Positions 1 to 9,495 of a stretch of 64,000 bases of DNA are shown here, piece by piece; the stretch's first letter is position 1, and every line of letters begins with the position of its first letter. Source of the stretch: Pseudoalteromonas holothuriae (GTDB lineage: Bacteria; Pseudomonadota; Gammaproteobacteria; Enterobacterales; Alteromonadaceae); assembly GCF_945859825.1 (NCBI RefSeq), contig NZ_CAMAPC010000015.1, forward strand, positions 1-64,000. The letters run 5' to 3'. Position numbers and translations under genes: made by a program. The notes under the pieces were generated by a model. It searched no databases and was not told the DNA's origin. It saw only the letters and a program-made list of their open reading frames with translations.

Positions 1-231
1 GTTAACCCTTTGCACGATAAGTCCCTCTGCGATTGTTAAAATAACTCATTGCACCTTGCGCAAATGGAATGTAAGCGCTGCGCGCTTTGTCATTAGACAT
101 TTGCACTATATGCACCTTGCGTAAAAAGAGCGTATTCGCGTCGCTCATGTCGCTAACCTTTTACACTTATTCCACCTTGCGCAAATGGAATGTAAGCGCT
201 ACGCGCTTTGTCATTAGACATTTGCACGATA
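1..231. repeat. ~60 bp tandem repeat cluster with internal hairpins
   Basis: Two 55-bp copies at 52-106 and 173-227 differ at one base, and a diverged unit lies between them at 113-166. All three begin CACCTTGCG and end TTTGCAC or TTTACAC, giving a period of about 60-61 bp. A further end-like piece (CTTTGCACGATAA) is at 8-20. Each full copy holds an inverted repeat AAGCGC-3 nt-GCGCTT (73-87 in the first copy) flanked by AATG and CATT. The middle unit has a different stem, GAGCG/CGCTC, at the same place. The palindrome TTGCGCAA occurs at 56-63 and 177-184. The cluster lies upstream of the gene at 298 and is cut by the window edge. Its function is unknown. Confidence 0.75.
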
Positions 232-297
232 AAACACTTCTCGCTTTTCATCGTTTAAATTAATATTCTTAAATTAAATTTTATGTAGGGGATATAT

Positions 298-912
298 ATG
301 CCAGAATTAATCCATTGGTTTGATTTATTGGGGGTAATGGTTTTTGCGATTTCAGGAACATTGATTGCGCATAGCAAACACATGGATGGTTTTGGTGTGG
401 TGGTTTTAGCTACGGTGACAGGAATTGGTGGTGGTACATTGCGAGACATTATTTTGGATGTTCCAGTTTTTTGGTTAAATGATACACATTATTTTATGGC
501 AATATTTGGCGCTATTTTTATTTGCGTTCTATTTTTAAATAGTCAAAGAACGATACCAAAGCAAATGCTGCAGGTAGCTGATGCCTTTGGGTTGGCATTT
601 TTTGCTGTTATGGGTGTTAAAAAGGCCTTGGATATGGGTATGCCAGATACGACAGCGATTATTATGGGAGTTTTAACAGGGTGTTTTGGAGGGTTAATAC
701 GTGATGTGTTAGCTAGAGAAATTCCACTCCTTTTAAAAGGCGAGCTTTATGCAATTACTTGTATTGCTGGAGGTATTGTTTATACACAAATGATGCATTG
801 GTCATTTTCGTTAGAAGTAACGATGCTGTCTGCTATGGCGGTTACACTATCTCTTCGGCTATTGGCTATGCGTTTTAACTTTGTACTACATATTTTTAAA
901 TATTCTGCATAG
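298..912 (+). CDS. TRIC/UPF0126-family membrane channel protein
   Basis: This 204-residue inner-membrane protein has two similar halves of three membrane helices each. Both halves carry the glycine-rich signature of the family: GIGGGTLRDIILD near residues 42-54 and GCFGGLIRDVLARE near residues 122-135. Bacterial members (YicG/YadS-like, UPF0126) are related to trimeric intracellular cation channels, and some have been linked to glycine uptake. The substrate cannot be read from the sequence. The ATG follows a GGGGA-type ribosome site (GTAGGGGATATAT). The gene stands alone downstream of the repeat cluster and points the same way as comM. Confidence 0.88.
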   Translation: MPELIHWFDLLGVMVFAISGTLIAHSKHMDGFGVVVLATVTGIGGGTLRDIILDVPVFWLNDTHYFMAIFGAIFICVLFLNSQRTIPKQMLQVADAFGLAFFAVMGVKKALDMGMPDTTAIIMGVLTGCFGGLIRDVLAREIPLLLKGELYAITCIAGGIVYTQMMHWSFSLEVTMLSAMAVTLSLRLLAMRFNFVLHIFKYSA

Positions 913-1058
913 TTATAGGCGTTCAATTGATAATATGAACTTTGTTAGCACTTTTTGATATGTTTATAGCAAAATTAGTACTTTGTTATAGAGTAGTTTT
1001 GCTTTCTTTATAAGGTAGTAATTAACTACGCCAGTTGGTATAAAATTAGGACAGGGAT

Positions 1059-2570
1059 ATGTCACTTGCAAAAATATATACACGGGCCCAAGTTGGGATC
1101 AGCGCGCCACAGGTATGTGTTGAGGTACACCTTAGCAATGGTTTACCTGCTTTTCATATTGTGGGGTTGCCAGAAACTTCAGTGAAAGAGGCGAAAGAGA
1201 GAGTTCGCTCAGCCTTAACCAATTCTCGTTTTTTGTTTCCAGAGCAACGTATAACCGTAAATTTGTCTCCTGCAGACTTACCCAAAGAAGGCGGTCGATA
1301 TGATTTAGCAATCGCAGTCGGGATCCTTGTAGCATCTGGGCAACTAGTAAGTAAAGAGCTGATGCATTACGAATTCTATGGTGAGTTGGCGCTGAGCGGT
1401 GAAATATTAGGAGTTCAGGCCATTTTACCTAGTGTATTGGCTGCACAAAATGTAAAGAGATGCTGTTATCTGCCAATAGAAAATGATGCATTAGCTAGTT
1501 TAGCGCCGAATGTTAATAGAAAAGCAGTGGTATCGCTTGAAGCGCTTTGGTTGGATATGCAAGGTCAGCAATCTTTGCCGTTAAACTTACAATATCAACA
1601 AGCGACTCCTACAATGTCAAACGATATTGATATGGATGAGGTGAAGGGCCAGGCAAGCGCAAAAAGAGTACTTGAGATTGCAGCAGCTGGCGGTCATAAC
1701 TTGCTTTTTCTTGGCCCTCCAGGTACTGGGAAATCTATGCTGGCGCAGAGAATGCCTACCATAATGCCAGAGCTTTGTGCCGAAGCTGCGCTAGAGACTG
1801 CGTCTGTTTATTCATTAGTGGGCAAGCGAATTGACACTGATAATTGGCGCAAGCGTCCATTTAGAAATCCGCATCATACTTGCTCAGCTGTAGCTTTAGT
1901 AGGAGGTTCTTCAAAACCCAAACCGGGAGAAATTTCTTTAGCGCATAATGGTGTATTGTTTTTAGATGAGTTACCTGAATTTGAAAGGAAAGTACTTGAT
2001 TCGTTAAGAGAGCCTATGGAAACAGGCCTCGTGACTATATCGCGTGCAGCTCAGCAAGTCGACTTTCCTGCACGCTTTCAATTGATAGCGGCACTTAATC
2101 CAAGCCCAACTGGGAGCTATGATGATAAACGAGCTACATCAGAACAAATTTTAAGATATTTATCAAAAATATCAGGGCCATTTATAGATCGCATAGATTT
2201 ACAAATTGAACTACCGCGCTTATCAACGGCACAATTGCAAAGTGAACAGGCTGAAGAAACAAGCGAAGCGATTAGGCTGCGTGTTGAAAAGGCCTGCTCT
2301 ATTGCATTAAAGCGACAGAATAAAAATAACGCGATGTTGAGTAACCGTGAGCTTGCACACTACTGTCATTTAGCGGAGAAAGAAAAGCAGTACTTGGCCA
2401 AAGCGGTTGATAAATTACAATTGTCTCCACGTTCTTATCACCGAATTTTAAAAGTTGCACGTACCATAGCTGATTTAAACAGCGAACCAAATATTACTTT
2501 AAACGCATTAAAGGAAGCGTTAAGTTATCGAGCATTTGAGAGGTTACTCAGTCAGCTAACGCGCTATTAG
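1059..2570 (+). CDS. comM: ComM/YifB-family AAA+ helicase-like ATPase
   Basis: The 503-residue protein has the family layout: an N-terminal Lon-like fold domain (about 1-170), a Mg-chelatase-type AAA+ core with Walker A GPPGTGKS at 219-226 and Walker B VLFLDE at 299-304, and a C-terminal Mg-chelatase helical domain. The opening residues and the block LPKEGGRYDLAIAVGI match E. coli YifB. In Vibrio, ComM is a hexameric helicase that drives branch migration during natural transformation; many non-competent bacteria also keep it. Its stop overlaps the convergent regulator gene by 4 bp, so there is no room for separate terminators. Confidence 0.93.
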   Translation: MSLAKIYTRAQVGISAPQVCVEVHLSNGLPAFHIVGLPETSVKEAKERVRSALTNSRFLFPEQRITVNLSPADLPKEGGRYDLAIAVGILVASGQLVSKELMHYEFYGELALSGEILGVQAILPSVLAAQNVKRCCYLPIENDALASLAPNVNRKAVVSLEALWLDMQGQQSLPLNLQYQQATPTMSNDIDMDEVKGQASAKRVLEIAAAGGHNLLFLGPPGTGKSMLAQRMPTIMPELCAEAALETASVYSLVGKRIDTDNWRKRPFRNPHHTCSAVALVGGSSKPKPGEISLAHNGVLFLDELPEFERKVLDSLREPMETGLVTISRAAQQVDFPARFQLIAALNPSPTGSYDDKRATSEQILRYLSKISGPFIDRIDLQIELPRLSTAQLQSEQAEETSEAIRLRVEKACSIALKRQNKNNAMLSNRELAHYCHLAEKEKQYLAKAVDKLQLSPRSYHRILKVARTIADLNSEPNITLNALKEALSYRAFERLLSQLTRY

Positions 2571-3274
2571 GCTGAAAGCATATAGCCTTTACCACGAACC
2601 GTTACAATTCGTTTTTGATCTTTTTCATCACCTAACTTTTTACGGAGCCGGCCAACCAGTACATCTACTGTTCTATCGTTGGGGCTCCAATCTGGTTGGC
2701 CAATATCCTCTGATATTTTTTCTCTTGATGTGGCTTTACCTGCGTTCGCTATTAAGCAGATAAGAACTTTATGTTCAGCCTCTGTTAAACGTGACTCTTC
2801 ACCATGTTGATTTATTAGCGTCCGATTATCTGGGTGTAGTTTAAAATCAGCATATTCAATAAACTCTTCAGATTCATCTTCCTCTTCAGAGTTTTGTGAA
2901 ATACGTTTGTAGAGTGCGCGTACTCTAAGTTCAAGCTCAAGCAAATCTACAGGTTTACAAACATAATCATCCGCGCCTTGGGCTAGCCCTGCAATGCGAT
3001 CAGCCTGTGAATCGCGACTAGAAAGCATGATCACACCTATATCTGTTAGTGTATTAATTTCTTTGGCCAGCTCTAATCCATCAGTGGCAGGCAATACAAT
3101 ATCAATGATTGCTAAAGAGATCGGCTTGTCCGTACGGCCAGCTTGATGAATATGCGAGAGTGCATTGGCACCGGTATTATCAACTTTTATTGTAAATTCT
3201 GTCTGTGCGAAATGGCTTAAAATACGTTTCGCTAATAGCGCATCGTCTTCCACTAATAATACTTGAATACTCAT
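2567..3274 (-). CDS. OmpR-family response regulator (orphan)
   Basis: The 235-residue protein has a receiver domain at about 1-120 and a winged-helix DNA-binding domain at about 135-235. The acidic pocket is E9-D10-D11, the phosphoacceptor is D58 (AIIDIV), the switch serine is in MLSSRD, and the conserved lysine is K107 in CKPVD. The C-terminal half ends with the typical RTVDVLVGRLRKKLG and VRGKGYML motifs. A short acidic stretch (NSEEEDESEEF) lengthens the linker. No sensor kinase is encoded beside it, so its partner must lie elsewhere or be shared. Target genes cannot be inferred. Confidence 0.92.
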   Translation of the reverse strand: MSIQVLLVEDDALLAKRILSHFAQTEFTIKVDNTGANALSHIHQAGRTDKPISLAIIDIVLPATDGLELAKEINTLTDIGVIMLSSRDSQADRIAGLAQGADDYVCKPVDLLELELRVRALYKRISQNSEEEDESEEFIEYADFKLHPDNRTLINQHGEESRLTEAEHKVLICLIANAGKATSREKISEDIGQPDWSPNDRTVDVLVGRLRKKLGDEKDQKRIVTVRGKGYMLSA

Positions 3275-3468
3275 AATGTCGTTATCTATTCAATAATTAC
3301 GTTTATATTAGCACTGTAAAATCATGACTGAGAAGCTTAAGGTGATTTTTTTGCAATAAAAAGCGTTAAAAACATGCAATTGAGAAAAATTATAGTTATT
3401 TAAGGAATGTTTCAGGGAGCTTTTCCCGAATAAGTATGCGAGCTTTCAAATTGATGAGTTTATAAATA

Positions 3469-3492
3469 TGAAAGTGGCGGTGGCCACTTTCA
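3469..3492 (-). terminator. stem-loop downstream of the S9 peptidase gene
   Basis: A perfect 10-bp stem (TGAAAGTGGC / GCCACTTTCA) with a 4-nt loop lies 11 bp past the stop of the peptidase gene. Read on the minus strand it is followed by TATTTATAAA rather than a pure T run, so it is a moderate intrinsic terminator candidate. Confidence 0.55.
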
Positions 3493-3502
3493 CAATACTT
3501 AA

Positions 3503-5956
3503 TTACTTTTGATAAATGTGTTGCCACCATTGAGGTTGATTCTTTAGGTGCATATCAAAATAGGCGAGCATGGTGTCCCACCACTGAAACCTGCGGTCTC
3601 GGGCCAAAATTTGATGGTTTGCGCCTTTGTATTCTATTAACTCTACATCCTTACCTAAAAGTTTCAATGCAGTATACATATTATGACTTTCACCTGGTGG
3701 TACGTTGGTATCAGCATCGCCATGTATTAGTAGTAGTGGCGTTTGTACCTTGTCTGCGTGAAATACCGGACTATGCTGAGAATACAGAGTTGGGTTATTC
3801 CAAGGGAAGCTGTTTTTCGATGCTTCGCCTGAGTAGCTGAAGCCCCACCAACCCTGCCCCCAGTAAGAGGTAATATTTGAAATACCTGCATGGGCGATAG
3901 AGGCACTAAATATATCTGTTTTTGTTGCCAATAGCATAGTCATAAAGCCACCATATGATGCCCCTAAATTACCCATACGCTTCGGGTCAACAAATGAATA
4001 GGCTTGAGTGAATGCCTTGGTACCATCGATGATATCTTGCGCCGTATATTCTCCCCAAGCATTAACATGCTTTGCCGAAAATGCTTGACCAAAGCCTGTG
4101 GCGCCAGTTGGTTGTAACACATATACAACGTAACCATTTGCAGCCCAGAGGTTAAAAGGGTAACGACCAGTAAAAGCCCTAGATACGGGTGATGTACCTC
4201 CATAGTAATAAACAAGTGCAGGATATTTTTTAGTTTTGTCTAAGTTGTGCGGCAGATATACTCTGCCTGTTATCTCAACGCCGGAGCGATTAGTAAAGTT
4301 GAACTCTTCTAAGCTAGCTATGCTTGTGTGCTGGTATGCTAATTCTTTGGAGTTCCACAATTGCTTGGCATTATTATTTTTTAAAGAAATACGCTTTAGC
4401 TGTTGTGGCGCAGAAGCCAGTGTACCTTTTACCAAGATGTCAGCATGATTTGTGTGTGTTATAGCAAAGTCTTCAACAACGTCTAAGTTTGTTTTAATGT
4501 GCTTAAAACGAGACTTACTTTCATCAAATAAATATAACTGCTTAGTATCCTTATCAGACACATATAAGATCACGTCATCGCTCTTCAGTACGGTCATGTT
4601 ACCGATAGCTGGATCGAATGTTTTACTCAATGCCTTAGCATTTTTTCCTTGACGGTCTAACCAATAAAGTTGTCCATCATAGTTGTTGGCAAGTGTGCCT
4701 TTAGGCAATACTCTTCCTAGGCCGTTTGCAAAATCTGGTCCTGCTATTACATAGAGTCCATCACTGGTGTATTGTGCTTGATTAAAGGTTCGATAAGCGC
4801 CAATGGGTATTTTTTTACCATCGTTGATGTTAATTTCAATGAGCTCTGTGAGCCTATGAGGGGGGGCTTGGTAGTCTTGTGGATTACGACTCACTAAAAT
4901 AGTGTTTCTTTGCGCATCATGATCTTGAAGATAGTGACTTAAATTACCTTCAGTAAGTCCGTTAATCAGCCCTGAGCGAATATCGAGTAAGTATATTTGA
5001 CTGTTGGTACGTGCATACGACCACCTATCTTCTAAACCTTGGTAGTGCTTAACAAGTGATTTTGAATCTGATGGCCTTTTAGACCAAGAAAAAATTAACG
5101 TATCGTCGTTAAAATATTCAAACCCGCTGGCACCTTCAAGCGCTGATGTAATAGGGTTAGTTGTTAAATTTTCAAGATTGAGTACTTTGAGCTGCTGCTC
5201 TTGCATGTAAGCGAGTTGTTTAGAGTCGCTGCGCCATGTAATACTATCAGCAGTAACGCCATCGAAACGATAGATAATCTTGTTATTTCTATCTTTAAGC
5301 ACCGTCTCTGTTATTGGTGTGTTCCCACTATTATCTGAATAGTGTCGCTCAGTGGTAATATAAAAGCGACCATTAGGTGACAAACCAATAGCGCTTATTG
5401 TTGGCGCATCAAATAATTGCTTTGCCGAGAGCGAAAACGGCTTATTGTTATGTAACGCGATACTATCGTGCTCAGAATTGGGCGTGTAGTCAATCTTTAC
5501 CACATGCCAGTTATCTACTTGTTCAGCCACGATGATTAATTGATGGTCACCTGTAGTGGCATGAATATCATAGCTTTCTTTTCCAGAGAGAAGTTCTCCA
5601 TTGAGAAATACCTGCGCCTTTTTAATGCCATTGAGACTTAACTTACCTTGTATAAAACGATTCGCTGCGAAGTTAAATTTGAGTACTTGGATACCAGCCA
5701 TAGTCAACGTATCAACATCAGCCATGCGTTGCCATTTTAAATCATTTCCAAAAATCGTTAGTGCTTTTGTTTGCTTTTGTAAGCTGGGCAATAGCGATTC
5801 GATTATTTTACTCTGATATGCGGTATTATTAGGCTTGATACTGTTATAAGTTGGAATTGGACCAATGAACTGGATTTTCTTTTCATCTAAAGGTGCTGCA
5901 TTCAGTTGCATTGCGAGTGTTGAAAAGAGTAAAGTGGCTGCGGTGCGTGAAATCAT
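3503..5956 (-). CDS. secreted S9-family (prolyl oligopeptidase-type) peptidase
   Basis: The 817-residue protein begins with a Sec signal peptide (about residues 1-20, ending LNAAP). A large beta-rich region of TolB/WD40-like repeats follows (about 170-540), then an alpha/beta-hydrolase catalytic domain (about 560-817). The catalytic triad is readable: Ser667 in GASYGG, Asp749 in HGDADTNVP and His781 in GANHQ. This is the architecture of periplasmic dipeptidyl or acylaminoacyl peptidases, which hydrolyse short peptides. The gene is monocistronic and divergent from the CNNM-type gene. A G7 run occurs at 4860-4866, but the frame is intact. Exact substrate specificity is unknown. Confidence 0.9.
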   Translation of the reverse strand: MISRTAATLLFSTLAMQLNAAPLDEKKIQFIGPIPTYNSIKPNNTAYQSKIIESLLPSLQKQTKALTIFGNDLKWQRMADVDTLTMAGIQVLKFNFAANRFIQGKLSLNGIKKAQVFLNGELLSGKESYDIHATTGDHQLIIVAEQVDNWHVVKIDYTPNSEHDSIALHNNKPFSLSAKQLFDAPTISAIGLSPNGRFYITTERHYSDNSGNTPITETVLKDRNNKIIYRFDGVTADSITWRSDSKQLAYMQEQQLKVLNLENLTTNPITSALEGASGFEYFNDDTLIFSWSKRPSDSKSLVKHYQGLEDRWSYARTNSQIYLLDIRSGLINGLTEGNLSHYLQDHDAQRNTILVSRNPQDYQAPPHRLTELIEININDGKKIPIGAYRTFNQAQYTSDGLYVIAGPDFANGLGRVLPKGTLANNYDGQLYWLDRQGKNAKALSKTFDPAIGNMTVLKSDDVILYVSDKDTKQLYLFDESKSRFKHIKTNLDVVEDFAITHTNHADILVKGTLASAPQQLKRISLKNNNAKQLWNSKELAYQHTSIASLEEFNFTNRSGVEITGRVYLPHNLDKTKKYPALVYYYGGTSPVSRAFTGRYPFNLWAANGYVVYVLQPTGATGFGQAFSAKHVNAWGEYTAQDIIDGTKAFTQAYSFVDPKRMGNLGASYGGFMTMLLATKTDIFSASIAHAGISNITSYWGQGWWGFSYSGEASKNSFPWNNPTLYSQHSPVFHADKVQTPLLLIHGDADTNVPPGESHNMYTALKLLGKDVELIEYKGANHQILARDRRFQWWDTMLAYFDMHLKNQPQWWQHIYQK

Positions 5957-6051
5957 GTCTGAGCCTATTGTAGGTAAATATTTTGACCCAATATAGCATA
6001 TATATTGGTCACGTCAGCAAAGTTGCGATTAGTGTCGATTCATTATTAAGT

Positions 6052-6057
6052 AAGGAG
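6052..6057 (+). promoter_or_regulatory. ribosome binding site that decides the TTG start at 6064
   Basis: AAGGAG at 6052-6057 sits 6 nt before an in-frame TTG at 6064. The frame is open from 5983, but the extra 27 codons have no ribosome site and would place a polar stretch before the first membrane helix. Confidence 0.7.
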
Positions 6058-6063
6058 TTTAGG

Positions 6064-7128
6064 TTGTTTTTATTGGTTACGTATATGGTGTTAGCCATTG
6101 GTATTTCATTTTTATGTTCAGTGATGGAAGCGGTGTTGCTCAGTATTACACCCAGCTATGTTGCTGTTCTAAAAAAAGACAAACCTAAACTAGCTAAACG
6201 AGTTCAGCAATTGAAAGGTAGTGTGGATAAACCGTTAGCGGCTATTTTAACATTGAATACAGTCGCACACACTGCTGGTGCAGCGGGTGTAGGCGCGCAA
6301 GCCGCAGTGGTATTTTCTGATACAGCGGTAGGAATTGCCTCTGCAATCATGACTCTACTGGTGTTAGTATTATCAGAGATTATCCCAAAAACACTAGGTG
6401 CAACCTATTGGAGAGCACTCACTCCTGTCGTAGCTGGCGCTTTAGTATGGTTGGTGAGGATACTGAAACCATTTGTCTTACTCTCTGATATGCTTACGCG
6501 TTTAATGGGGAAAAAGGAAAGCGAAGCTCACTATATTCGTCAAGAGATAGAAGCGATGGCTGAGATAGGTTCTGAAGCAGGGGCATTGCAGCAAGAAGAA
6601 ACGGAAACCATAAGAAGTTTGCTACGCTTTCGTCATGCAAAGCTAGAACACGTTATGACGCCTCGTACAGTGTTATTTAAAGTGCATAAAGATTTAACAG
6701 TAAACGCATATTTATCAGAGCATGGATCTGTTGCTTTTTCGAGAATATTAGTTTTCGATAAAAACAGTGATGATATTGTCGGTTTTGTACATAAAAACGA
6801 TATTATGTTGGCTTATCACAGGCTAGGTGAAGATTATAAAATAGGTAAGCTAGTAAGGTCGTTGTACACCGTACCAGAGACACTTGATGCGCCGTCACTA
6901 TTTCAAACTTTACTAGAGAAGCGTATTCATATAGCGTTAGTTATTGATGAATATGGAGATATTCAAGGGATCGTAACGCTGGAGGATATGCTTGAGTCGT
7001 TGATGGGAATGGATATTATTGATGAACGCGAACAATCAACTAATATGCAGCAGGCGGCCAAGCGAAAATGGCGCGAGCGCGTTGATGCGCATAGCCACCT
7101 AATCGAAACAGATAAAGAAGATAACTAG
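6064..7128 (+). CDS. CNNM/CorC-HlyC family membrane transporter (DUF21 + CBS pair)
   Basis: From the TTG start the product is 354 residues. It has an N-terminal DUF21/CNNM transmembrane domain of three to four helices (about 1-160), including the SEIIPKTLGA motif typical of the family, followed by a CBS pair (about 190-330) containing MTPRTV and VIDEYGDIQGIVTLEDMLE. Relatives are linked to Mg2+/Co2+ efflux or resistance. The usual C-terminal CorC/HlyC domain is missing, and the protein ends shortly after the CBS pair in a charged tail. The stop overlaps the convergent REC-EAL gene by 4 bp. The transported ion is inferred from the family only. Confidence 0.87.
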   Translation: MFLLVTYMVLAIGISFLCSVMEAVLLSITPSYVAVLKKDKPKLAKRVQQLKGSVDKPLAAILTLNTVAHTAGAAGVGAQAAVVFSDTAVGIASAIMTLLVLVLSEIIPKTLGATYWRALTPVVAGALVWLVRILKPFVLLSDMLTRLMGKKESEAHYIRQEIEAMAEIGSEAGALQQEETETIRSLLRFRHAKLEHVMTPRTVLFKVHKDLTVNAYLSEHGSVAFSRILVFDKNSDDIVGFVHKNDIMLAYHRLGEDYKIGKLVRSLYTVPETLDAPSLFQTLLEKRIHIALVIDEYGDIQGIVTLEDMLESLMGMDIIDEREQSTNMQQAAKRKWRERVDAHSHLIETDKEDN

Positions 7129-8333
7129 GAATTTGAGTTCATCATACGAAGCCAAGAGTGGATCCAGCGAATGAATTCAGTCTTGGCTTTTGGTTTACTT
7201 ATCAAAAAGCCTTGCATTAATAAGTTATGTTTATACCTATCTAAGTATTGTAACTCTTCAATGCGCTCAATGCCCTCAGCAACAATGCCAATTTGCTCAC
7301 TTTGCGCAATGTCTATTAGGCTATCTACAATCACTTGAGAAAAACGATCTGAATCGATATGAGTTATTAATGAGCGGTCTATTTTTATTTCGGTAAATGG
7401 CAGTGTTTTTAACTGCTGAATATTGGTAAACCCAGTACCAAAATCGTCTAATGAAATAGAAAAACCACGCATTCTTAGTCGATTGAGTGTTTCAAGTTGC
7501 ACACTACTGTTCAATGGTGAATGCTCAGTTATTTCTAAAATAACATCTTCTGGTTTTAAGCGACTTAGCTCTAAGATTAATGCTAACTTATTTGGACAAT
7601 TAATATCATCAAGCTGAACGGGTGAAAGGTTAAACGCGAGAGTTACGTTATTGGGTAGCTCCGTTCTTATCTCTTTAAATTCTTCTGTTGCTTTTTCAAA
7701 TAGTTGAAAGGTAATTAAATTTATCAGGTCTAAATCTTCGGCTAATGTAATGAATTGCTCAGGCAAGATAGTATGAGTATGCTCAGGGGTTATGATTCTG
7801 GCTAACACTTCTACACTGTCGATAGATTTATTTGCACGATTTACTTTTGGTTGATAGTAAGGAGTGACCTGGCGATGGCTGATCGCATGAAGCAACTCAG
7901 ACTGTGTAATAGGCGCAATATGGCGTTTTTCGGGTGCAATAAAAGACTCTAATTTTTTAAGTAACCTAGCAACTTCTTTTAGTTGTACAGGTTTAGAAAT
8001 ATTCCCAATTAGATGGGCATTTGACTGGCGAGCTAAGTTTGCAGCAAGGTCGATAATCTTGGTATCCATATCAGAGATGATGACAACGCCACCTGGGTAT
8101 TTCATTTCACCCAGTTGGCGAATAAACTCCATACCATCCATTTCAGGCATATTCAAGTCAGTGAATATTGCGTCATAACGACGTGGGGCTTGCGCTACTT
8201 TCTCCATTGCTACTATGGCGCTAGTACACGTGGTAATGTTGTTAATTCCTAACTCAGTTAGCATTGCTTGCATGACCATGAGAATCGCCTGAGAGTCGTC
8301 AACGACCATCACTTGCCTTGTTGCTGTAGTCAT
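7125..8333 (-). CDS. response regulator with EAL phosphodiesterase output domain
   Basis: The 402-residue protein has an N-terminal receiver domain (VVDDSQAIL; phosphoacceptor in FTDLNMPEMDG) and a C-terminal EAL domain. The EAL signature reads EVLAR, but the other catalytic residues look intact: AFNLSP, LEITEHS, DDFGTG, EIKIDRS and VAEGIE. It is therefore probably an active cyclic-di-GMP phosphodiesterase under phosphorelay control. ATG 8333 is chosen because AAAGGA at 8341-8346 lies 7 nt upstream. A GTG at 8357 would add eight residues but is not preceded by a ribosome site. No cognate kinase is adjacent. Confidence 0.91.
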   Translation of the reverse strand: MTTATRQVMVVDDSQAILMVMQAMLTELGINNITTCTSAIVAMEKVAQAPRRYDAIFTDLNMPEMDGMEFIRQLGEMKYPGGVVIISDMDTKIIDLAANLARQSNAHLIGNISKPVQLKEVARLLKKLESFIAPEKRHIAPITQSELLHAISHRQVTPYYQPKVNRANKSIDSVEVLARIITPEHTHTILPEQFITLAEDLDLINLITFQLFEKATEEFKEIRTELPNNVTLAFNLSPVQLDDINCPNKLALILELSRLKPEDVILEITEHSPLNSSVQLETLNRLRMRGFSISLDDFGTGFTNIQQLKTLPFTEIKIDRSLITHIDSDRFSQVIVDSLIDIAQSEQIGIVAEGIERIEELQYLDRYKHNLLMQGFLISKPKAKTEFIRWIHSWLRMMNSNS

Positions 8334-8475
8334 ATCCAAATCCTTTAATTCACACACACTTCATCCAAGTCTAGTACACAGATATAAAATGTGTAGACGA
8401 CAAAATCGGTAAATGTATCGTTTGTCAGTATGATTATTAGCTGGGATAATATAAAAAAAGCTAACGTTTAAGATC

Positions 8476-9489
8476 ATGACGAGAATTGAGTTTACTGTTT
8501 TAAAGCAAACATTTTCCGTGCTGTTGCACGGTGAGCAGCTAGTACAAGTGTTTTGTGAGCAACAGGCCTTGCCCATTGATAAGCAGTCACCAGAAATTGT
8601 TCAGTGTGCTTATGAACAGGGTATTTTGCAGTTTGATGTAACACAATTGAAGCAGCAGCAATTAGGCGTGTCAGTCGATGGTGCAACTTGGCAATGGTTA
8701 GCACTGCCAGCACCACATAGTGAAAATAAAAAAAGTCTTATTGGACTTGCCGCCTTGGGCTTTAAAGTTTTTAAAAGTGCGAAAGTCATAAAAGCAGCAT
8801 TGGCAGGAGCATCGGTTGCGGGATATGCCTGGTTATTCTCTTGGCCTTTTGCATTAATGCTAGTGGCATGTTTGGTAATACATGAATATGGTCATGTTCG
8901 TGCTATGCAGTATTTTAATATTAAAACGAAAGGTATTTATCTTATTCCGTTTGTGGGTGGCCTTGCTGTTAGTGATGACAAAATCACGACTCGTTGGCAA
9001 GACGTTGTGATATCTCTAATGGGCCCTGCGTTTGGCTTGATCACCTCTGTTTTGGGCGTGGTGTTGTATTATGCTACGAATATGGAGATTTTTGCCGGAG
9101 TAGCTGTGTTGAGCGCATTGCTTAACTTATTTAACTTATTGCCTATTTTGCCGTTAGATGGCGGACACGTTTTGAAAAGTATTAGTTTTTCGATGAAGTC
9201 TTGGGTGGGTTTAACTGTTTGTATGGCAGGTGTTTTATTTGGCTTGTGGATAAGCTACATATTCGGTTTAATGTTGCTGGTATTCTTTTTATTTATTGGT
9301 AGCTTTGAAATACTATTTGAATGGCGTGCTCGACATGCTTCCCATTTGTTACCGTTAGATAAGTATGGACAAGTGTTTTCAGCGGTAATGTATATATTGG
9401 TTGCTGCTGGGCATATCGCTGTAATGATGCACTTTGCAGACTCAGAAAACGTAATTTTGAGTCTGCCTATGAAATTACTTTCTAGCTAA
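8476..9489 (+). CDS. site-2 protease family (M50) membrane metallopeptidase
   Basis: The 337-residue protein has a soluble N-terminal part (about 1-95) and then several membrane helices. The zinc motif HEYGH is at 136-140 and the second M50 motif NLLPILPLDGGH is at 220-231, the diagnostic pair for intramembrane metalloproteases. There is no PDZ domain, so it is not RseP. It resembles the small M50 proteins sometimes annotated as Zn-dependent proteases. The substrate is unknown. The gene is convergent with the AtoE-like transporter gene, 11 bp away. Confidence 0.85.
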   Translation: MTRIEFTVLKQTFSVLLHGEQLVQVFCEQQALPIDKQSPEIVQCAYEQGILQFDVTQLKQQQLGVSVDGATWQWLALPAPHSENKKSLIGLAALGFKVFKSAKVIKAALAGASVAGYAWLFSWPFALMLVACLVIHEYGHVRAMQYFNIKTKGIYLIPFVGGLAVSDDKITTRWQDVVISLMGPAFGLITSVLGVVLYYATNMEIFAGVAVLSALLNLFNLLPILPLDGGHVLKSISFSMKSWVGLTVCMAGVLFGLWISYIFGLMLLVFFLFIGSFEILFEWRARHASHLLPLDKYGQVFSAVMYILVAAGHIAVMMHFADSENVILSLPMKLLSS

Positions 9490-9495
9490 AGAGCG

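Noticed and set aside
52..227. The left-edge repeats as a CRISPR array
   Set aside because: There are only two near-identical 55-bp copies, the unit between them is a diverged repeat and not a unique spacer, and no cas genes are present.
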